This document shows positions 59,912 through 64,000 of a DNA stretch of 64,000 nucleotides, one piece after another (the stretch's first letter is position 1; the number at the start of each line of letters is the position of its first letter). The notes beneath the pieces were generated by a model, which was given only the letters and a program-made list of their open reading frames with translations, was not told the DNA's origin and ran no database searches. The DNA is taken from assembly GCF_022749495.1 (NCBI RefSeq), contig NZ_CP094241.1, positions 1,426,001 to 1,490,000 of the forward strand, written 5' to 3'. The position numbers were made by a program, and so were the translations under genes. Origin of the DNA: Neisseria macacae ATCC 33926 (GTDB lineage: Bacteria > Pseudomonadota > Gammaproteobacteria > Burkholderiales > Neisseriaceae).

Positions 59912-60072
59912 CCGCATTACAAGTTTTCCGACGGATAGCGAAAAGTCTGTCTTTCGGCTGCTCTTTTCAGTTAAGATTTTATTAAATAATGTCTTTGTTG
60001 GTTAAGGAAAAATACTAACCTTTCTTAACTGTATAGAAGATTGAAAATAATGATTTTTTTTGACTGCGTGCA

Positions 60073-60318
60073 GTCGGAAGACTTGCCCCACTAATCGGGG
60101 ATTAAGACGATTCTTTCGCTTCCTCATGAGCTGCATCTTCAGTCGGAAGACTTGCCCCACGAATCGGGGATTAAGACAGGATCCACACACGGGCATCAGG
60201 GACAGTATTGAGGTCGGAAGACTTGCCCCACTAATCGGGGATTAAGACTATTTCTGATTTCAATATCCCACGCATCATCTAAGTCGGAAGACTTACCCCA
60301 CTAGTCGGGGATAAAACT
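60073..60318 (+). CRISPR. Small CRISPR array: four 36-bp repeats, three spacers, no cas genes nearby
   Basis: Repeats at 60073-60108, 60142-60177, 60213-60248 and 60283-60318. The first and third are identical; the second differs by one base (ACGAATC for ACTAATC). The fourth is degenerate (TTACC, CTAGTC, end ATAAAACT). Each repeat begins GTCGGAAGACTTGCCCC, has CCCC/GGGG arms around ACTAATC and ends GGGGATTAAGAC. Spacers are 33, 35 and 34 bases and unlike each other. The degenerate last copy puts the leader on the left, giving a possible 8-base handle ATTAAGAC. The repeat is unlike the II-C repeat common in Neisseria. Promoter upstream, perfect terminator after the last repeat. Confidence 0.88.
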
Positions 60319-60320
60319 CA

Positions 60321-60356
60321 AACGGCCTTGATGATTCATCCCATCAAGGCCGTTTT
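60321..60356 (+). terminator. Terminator immediately after the CRISPR array
   Basis: A 13-bp perfect stem (AACGGCCTTGATG with its complement) around an eight-base loop, followed by a T-run. It starts two bases after the last repeat. Confidence 0.88.
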
Positions 60357-60386
60357 TGCGTCATGCGTATTTTCAAGGTCTTAAAG

Positions 60387-60447
60387 AGGTCGTCTGAAAA
60401 TGGCTTTAAGGGCATCTCAGGATATCGGTTTTCAGACGACCTTTTTC
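60387..60447. terminator. DUS inverted pair
   Basis: GAGGTCGTCTGAAAA and TTTTCAGACGACCTTTTT around a 30-base loop, beyond the array terminator. Confidence 0.6.
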
Positions 60448-60512
60448 AACGATTTGAGGGTCGTCTGAAACGCCCGTCCTAGCAATAAGTAGCATATTCA
60501 AACTATTTCGTT

Positions 60513-60661
60513 TCGGGTATAGTATCGCCTGAACAGACTTTCAGGCAGGCTGACTGGTGCGGAAGCGACGTTTTATATGTTATCCCTAAAGATTCCCGCG
60601 CCGCCAATCGTCAGCCCGCCCTAAACCGTATGATGCGACATTGCTTTGGAGAAGCGCTGAA
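60513..60661 (+). promoter_or_regulatory. Promoter and long leader ahead of the membrane-protein gene
   Basis: A TATAGT box lies near 60519. The following leader of about 130 bases contains the hairpin GCCTGAACAGACTTTCAGGC and further GC-rich segments. Its function, if any, is unknown. Confidence 0.35.
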
Positions 60662-61075
60662 ATGTTCAAACGTCCTGAAGAAATCATCGTCCTTGTCCTT
60701 GCCGTCATTTGGGTGGTGCTGACTTATTTCATCGCCGCCTTTCTCGGCGCCGATACTTACACCATCTTCCTGATTACCGGCCTGACGCTGGTATGGGCAG
60801 GCGTATGCTTCCGCCTGTGGCAGATTAATTTGAGCCGTAATATCTGGCCGCTGTTTTTAGGCAGCTTGGTAATGTGTTGGTGGCCATATTTGGATTGGTT
60901 CGCCATCAAAGACATCGTGGTTCCCGCTTCCGGAGGGGAGGCGATTATCCTGAACAGACCATGGTATGCAAGCTGGACCTTCAAATTCATCCTGTCGCTG
61001 ATTCCGGTCGTACTCGGCTACGCATACAAATGGAAACAGGCTAAAAAACGCCATACCGCTACGCCAAATGCCTGA
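60662..61075 (+). CDS. Small integral membrane protein, conserved-looking hypothetical
   Basis: 137 residues with four hydrophobic segments: IIVLVLAVIWVVLTYFIAAF (about 7-26), YTIFLITGLTLVWAGVCFRL (about 31-50), IWPLFLGSLVMCWWPYLDWF (about 60-79) and FKFILSLIPVVLGYAYKW (about 107-124). The basic tail is KQAKKRHTATPNA. No family recognised. GGAGA lies 11 bases before the ATG at 60662. A neat terminator follows. Precedes trpE in the same direction but with its own terminator. Confidence 0.72.
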   Translation: MFKRPEEIIVLVLAVIWVVLTYFIAAFLGADTYTIFLITGLTLVWAGVCFRLWQINLSRNIWPLFLGSLVMCWWPYLDWFAIKDIVVPASGGEAIILNRPWYASWTFKFILSLIPVVLGYAYKWKQAKKRHTATPNA

Positions 61076-61087
61076 TATCCCCAGCCT

Positions 61088-61120
61088 AAAACGCCGTTGA
61101 TAGCAAACGGCGTTTTGCTT
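61088..61120 (+). terminator. Terminator of the membrane-protein gene
   Basis: AAAACGCCGTT and AACGGCGTTTT around GATAGC, followed by GCTTTTTC, 13 bases after the stop. Confidence 0.85.
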
Positions 61121-61237
61121 TTTCAGACGACCCGCATACTGTCAACACCATCGATAAACTGCTATACTTTTCGGATAATTCAACCGGTTTTTACTCGGAT
61201 AAGGTCGTCTGAAAAGTACCCGACAAACGGAATAGAA

Positions 61238-62713
61238 ATGATCAGCAAACAAGAATACCAAGCCCAAGCCGCCCAAGGCTACAACCGCATCCCGCTCGTT
61301 CAAGAACTCCTTGCCGACCTGGATACGCCGCTTTCCCTCTATCTCAAACTCGCCAACCGCCCCTATACCTACCTGCTCGAATCCGTTGTCGGCGGCGAAC
61401 GTTTCGGCCGCTATTCCTTTATCGGCCTGCCTTGCCGCCACTATCTCAAAGTCAGCGGCAAACACGTCGATGTTTACCAAAACGGCGAAATCGTCGAACA
61501 ACACGACGGCAATCCGCTGCCCTTTATCGAAGCCTTCCACAACCGCTTCAAAACGCCCGAAATCCCAAGCCTGCCGCGCTTTACCGGCGGACTGGTCGGC
61601 TACTTCGGTTACGAAACCATCTACAATTTCGAACACTTCGCCCACCGCCTGAAAAACACCGCCAAAGCCGACCCGCTCGGTACGCCCGACATCTTGCTGA
61701 TGCTGTCGCAAGAATTGGCGGTTATCGACAATTTGAGCGGCAAAATCCACCTCATCGTTTACGCCGATCCGGCGCAGCCCGACGGCTACGAACGCGCCCG
61801 CGAACGCCTCGAAGACATCCGCACCCAGTTGCGCCAAAGCTGCGCCATCCCGCTCTCGCTCGGCAGCAAACACACCGAAGCCGTCAGCGAGTTCGGCGAA
61901 GAACCGTTCAAAGCCTGCGTCAACAAAATCAAAGACTACATCTTCGCAGGCGACTGTATGCAGGTCGTCCCCAGCCAGCGCATGAGCATGGAATTCACCG
62001 ACAGCCCGCTCGCCCTCTACCGCGCCTTGCGCACGCTCAACCCTTCGCCTTATCTCTTCTACTACGATTTCGGCGATTTCCACATCGTCGGTTCCTCGCC
62101 CGAAATCCTTGTCCGCCGCGAACGCAACGACGTCATCGTCCGCCCCATCGCCGGCACGCGCCTGCGCGGCAAAACCCCCGCCGAAGACCTTGCCAATGAA
62201 CAGGACTTATTAAGCGACGCCAAAGAAATCGCCGAACACGTCATGCTTATCGATTTAGGACGCAACGACGTCGGCCGCATCAGCAAAACAGGCGAAGTCA
62301 AAGTAACCGACAAAATGGTGATTGAAAAATACTCCCACGTGATGCACATCGTTTCCAACGTCGAAGGTCGTCTGAAAGAGGGCATTACCAACATGGACAT
62401 CCTCGCCGCCACTTTCCCCGCCGGCACACTCTCCGGCGCACCCAAAGTCCGCGCCATGGAAATCATCGAAGAAGTCGAACCAAGCAAACGCGGCATCTAC
62501 GGCGGCGCCGTCGGCGTATGGGGCTTCAACAATGACATGGATTTGGCAATCGCCATCCGTACCGCCGTAGTGAAAAACAACATGCTATACGTCCAAAGCG
62601 GCGCAGGTATCGTCGCCGACTCCGACCCGACCTCCGAATGGCAGGAAACGCAGAACAAAGCCCGAGCAGTGGTACGCGCTGCGCAGATGGTGCAGGAAGG
62701 GTTGGATAAATAA
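61238..62713 (+). CDS. trpE: Anthranilate synthase component I
   Basis: 491 residues. Converts chorismate and ammonia (from TrpG) to anthranilate, the first step of tryptophan synthesis. The N-terminal regulatory part contains LESVVGGERFGRYSFIGLPC with the feedback-binding LLES-type segment. The chorismate-binding domain shows FAGDCMQVVPSQRMSMEF, SSPEILVRRERNDVIVRPIA, GTRLRGKTPAEDLANEQDLL, HVMLIDLGRNDVGRISKTG and TFPAGTLSGAPKVRAMEII. A DUS is read as EGRLKE near residue 378. The start has GGAA seven bases upstream. No trpG neighbour and no tryptophan leader peptide were seen. Confidence 0.96.
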   Translation: MISKQEYQAQAAQGYNRIPLVQELLADLDTPLSLYLKLANRPYTYLLESVVGGERFGRYSFIGLPCRHYLKVSGKHVDVYQNGEIVEQHDGNPLPFIEAFHNRFKTPEIPSLPRFTGGLVGYFGYETIYNFEHFAHRLKNTAKADPLGTPDILLMLSQELAVIDNLSGKIHLIVYADPAQPDGYERARERLEDIRTQLRQSCAIPLSLGSKHTEAVSEFGEEPFKACVNKIKDYIFAGDCMQVVPSQRMSMEFTDSPLALYRALRTLNPSPYLFYYDFGDFHIVGSSPEILVRRERNDVIVRPIAGTRLRGKTPAEDLANEQDLLSDAKEIAEHVMLIDLGRNDVGRISKTGEVKVTDKMVIEKYSHVMHIVSNVEGRLKEGITNMDILAATFPAGTLSGAPKVRAMEIIEEVEPSKRGIYGGAVGVWGFNNDMDLAIAIRTAVVKNNMLYVQSGAGIVADSDPTSEWQETQNKARAVVRAAQMVQEGLDK

Positions 62714-62714
62714 A

Positions 62715-62750
62715 TTTCAGACGACCTTTGTAGAGAGGGTCGTCTGAAAA
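62715..62750 (+). terminator. trpE DUS inverted pair
   Basis: ATTTCAGACGACC and GGTCGTCTGAAAAT-type arms with an 11-base loop, directly after the stop and 25 bases before kptA. Confidence 0.6.
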
Positions 62751-62774
62751 TACTTAAAAGAAAGAAAAACACCA

Positions 62775-63344
62775 ATGCTATTAAATGAAAAACAACAAAA
62801 ATCCGTCAGCAAATTCCTTAGCCTGATCTTGCGTCACAGACCCGAACAGATCGGAATTACTTTGGACAAAAACGGCTGGGTGGATATTGATATCCTGCTG
62901 GCACAAGCAAATCACCCCAAGCACAACTTTACCGGCGTTGCATTGACGTACGATAATTTAATGGAAGTCGTTGAAAACAATGATAAAAAACGGTTTACCA
63001 TATCAGAAGACGGTAAGCGTATTCGTGCCGCGCAAGGGCATTCCACAAAACAGGTTGAAATCCAATATTGCGCAACGACACCGCCTGATATCCTATATCA
63101 CGGTACAGCGGAAAAATCGGTGCAGTCGATATTTGGTCAGGGATTGCATGCAGGTTCACGCCATTTCGTCCATCTTTCGGCAGATATTGAAACTGCAATC
63201 AAAGTCGGTTCCCGACATGGCAAACCCGTCGTATTGACCATCGACACCGCCGCCATGCTCGCTGACGGTCATCAGTTTTACCTCGCAGATAACGGCGTTT
63301 GGCTGACTGAAAACGTTCCGGCGAAGTTTATTGCCAAGTTGTGA
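62775..63344 (+). CDS. kptA: RNA 2'-phosphotransferase KptA/Tpt1
   Basis: 189 residues. The Tpt1 N-terminal fold KSVSKFLSLILRHRPEQIGI with the catalytic Arg-His (about 19-21), then NGWVDIDILL. The ADP-ribosyltransferase half has TPPDILYHGTAEKSVQSIFG (about 95-114) with His-Gly-Thr, and LHAGSRHFVHLSADIETAIK (about 118-137) with the conserved Arg. It transfers a 2'-phosphate from RNA to NAD, yielding ADP-ribose 1'',2''-cyclic phosphate. Bacteria usually lack the splicing ligase that makes 2'-phosphates, so its natural substrate is unclear. A separate RNA-repair operon (rtcB-prfH) lies 40 kb away. Confidence 0.92.
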   Translation: MLLNEKQQKSVSKFLSLILRHRPEQIGITLDKNGWVDIDILLAQANHPKHNFTGVALTYDNLMEVVENNDKKRFTISEDGKRIRAAQGHSTKQVEIQYCATTPPDILYHGTAEKSVQSIFGQGLHAGSRHFVHLSADIETAIKVGSRHGKPVVLTIDTAAMLADGHQFYLADNGVWLTENVPAKFIAKL

Positions 63345-63394
63345 ATTTAGTTTGAGTTTTTTTATAAATCCAAATAATTGAGGAGTAAATAGAT

Positions 63395-63709
63395 ATGAGG
63401 AAATCTTCGATTCTAATTTTGACGGCTTTGACTGTACTGGTTGCTGGTTGTGACAAAATGAAGTCCGATACAAATTCTGATACAAATATCGATCAAAGTG
63501 ATGTTTGTGTGGTGAGCAAAATCAATAAAGATGAAATTCAAAAATGTACGCCGGGCAAACTTATATTCCTTTCACCACAAACATGGGGTAGTGAAAAAGT
63601 TCCTATCGAATTGTCAGCATTTTTCTGCGATACCAATCATCAAGTCATCTACAACAATAGCGGGGTACTGTGTGTCTATACAGACAAACGCATGCATAAA
63701 ATTAAATAG
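63395..63709 (+). CDS. Small lipoprotein, hypothetical
   Basis: 104 residues. Signal MRKSSILILTALTVLVAGC with lipobox VAGC (Cys 19), then an Asp/Ser/Thr-rich spacer SDTNSDTNIDQSD. The mature part has four cysteines (VCVVSK, QKCTPG, AFFCDT, GVLCVY) that could form two disulfides. AT-rich relative to neighbours. GAGGAG lies before the ATG. No family recognised; membrane-anchored periplasmic or surface protein by inference. Confidence 0.72.
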   Translation: MRKSSILILTALTVLVAGCDKMKSDTNSDTNIDQSDVCVVSKINKDEIQKCTPGKLIFLSPQTWGSEKVPIELSAFFCDTNHQVIYNNSGVLCVYTDKRMHKIK

Positions 63710-63721
63710 TTCACACTTGGA

Positions 63722-63758
63722 AAAATCCGCCTGTAAAAATAAGGGGCGGATTTTGTTT
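63722..63758 (+). terminator. Terminator of the small lipoprotein gene
   Basis: AAAATCCGCC and GGCGGATTTT around a 13-base loop followed by GTTTGT, 13 bases after the stop. Confidence 0.8.
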
Positions 63759-63935
63759 GTGAGTAACTTATTATCTGCCACATTAGTTCGCATAATGTAT
63801 ATTATGTTAAATTATATCGATTGATTCAAGTTTCTCAATATTATTTAGTTCTATCCATCTCTCTTCGTACCCATCACAGAGCTTTCTAAAATCAGTTAAA
63901 ATACACGACTTGATTTTATTTTTCCCTATTTCCTT

Positions 63936-64000
63936 ATGAACATCTTATCCGTAGAAAACGCTTCCTTTGCCGTCGGTCATGTTGCCCTGCTCGACAAAAC
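63936..64000 (+). CDS. ABC-F family ATPase (Uup-like), 5' end only
   Basis: Only 21 codons are visible: MNILSVENASFAVGHVALLD then K. This resembles the first strands of Uup/ABC-F proteins, soluble twin-ATPase ribosome-associated factors. CTTA lies before the ATG but no strong ribosome site. The call is tentative because the P-loop lies beyond the window. Confidence 0.5.
   Translation, partial: MNILSVENASFAVGHVALLDK

Larger units (their letters stand above)
59639..60072. other. Region between rep and the CRISPR array, including the array leader
   Basis: Holds an unpaired DUS (59661), a CREE, a sigma70-like promoter and, from about 59960, an AT-rich leader with an imperfect inverted repeat (GTTAAGGAAA at 60001 against TTTCTTAAC at 60021). 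Confidence 0.5.

Noticed and set aside
60002..60245. Short open frames on both strands across the CRISPR repeats (repeated NPRxVGQVFRL-type peptide)
   Set aside because: The repeat of the peptide is only the translation of the CRISPR repeats. No ribosome site, and the frames end with the array.
61121..61237. Possible trp attenuator before trpE
   Set aside because: No short leader frame with adjacent Trp codons, and the only hairpin there belongs to the preceding gene.

Overview
The window is a chromosomal segment of a commensal Neisseria. The 12-mer AGGTCGTCTGAA and its complement occur throughout, mostly as inverted pairs that serve as terminators. This is the 'mucosa' dialect of the neisserial DNA uptake sequence (DUS), known from the N. 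mucosa / sicca / flavescens / subflava group; N. meningitidis and N. gonorrhoeae use ATGCCGTCTGAA. Eight Correia repeat enclosed elements (CREE), a dRS3-type repeat pair and core gene orders such as cmk-rpsA-ihfB and rlmN-pilW-rodZ-ispG agree with this. Species cannot be fixed from the sequence alone. No rRNA or tRNA gene was recognised.

Layout. 1-13.4 kb: the 5' part of dapC, a nitronate monooxygenase, a decayed transposase, a Sel1-type lipoprotein, a DUF2130 coiled-coil protein, an SbmA/YddA-type ABC exporter divergent from a TonB-dependent receptor with a Fur-like site between them, a Sel1-repeat protein, hemB and a lipoprotein. 13.5-16.7 kb: a DoxX / DUF2269 / NAD(P)-binding operon, a small membrane protein and a GbsR/MarR-type regulator. 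The regulator promoter and the DoxX operon upstream region carry almost the same 20-bp palindrome. 17-21 kb: a lone squalene synthase (hpnC), an EamA exporter, a TetR regulator divergent from an HPP membrane protein with twin operators, and a third Sel1 protein. 21.5-25 kb: a promoter and a 19-codon leader ORF, then rtcB-prfH (RNA ligase plus ribosome-rescue release factor), then an IS3-family element inserted into the prfH terminator.

25-33 kb: metX-metW, a lipoprotein, a putative gamma-glutamylputrescine-oxidase-like flavoprotein and the polyamine ABC genes potABC. 33-46 kb is housekeeping: radC, clpB, ispG, rodZ, pilW, rlmN, ndk, zapE, ihfB, rpsA, cmk. 46.5-54 kb: uraA, a secreted hypothetical protein flanked by two CREEs in opposite orientation, cbpA-cbpM, recD, a porin-like outer-membrane protein and an AT-rich CPCC-family gene. 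54.4-59.6 kb: the sulfate permease cysT-cysW-cysA, split by a repeat element, and rep helicase.

59.7-60.4 kb holds a small CRISPR array (four 36-bp repeats, three spacers of 33-35 bp). It has its own sigma70-like promoter and a perfect terminator but no cas genes in the window. 60.6-64 kb: a membrane protein, trpE, kptA (RNA 2'-phosphotransferase), a lipoprotein and the start of an ABC-F (uup-like) gene.

The points most worth follow-up are the orphan CRISPR array, the GbsR/DoxX regulon with a predicted near-leaderless regulator mRNA, and the rtcB-prfH repair operon, which carries a meningococcal-dialect DUS inside prfH.
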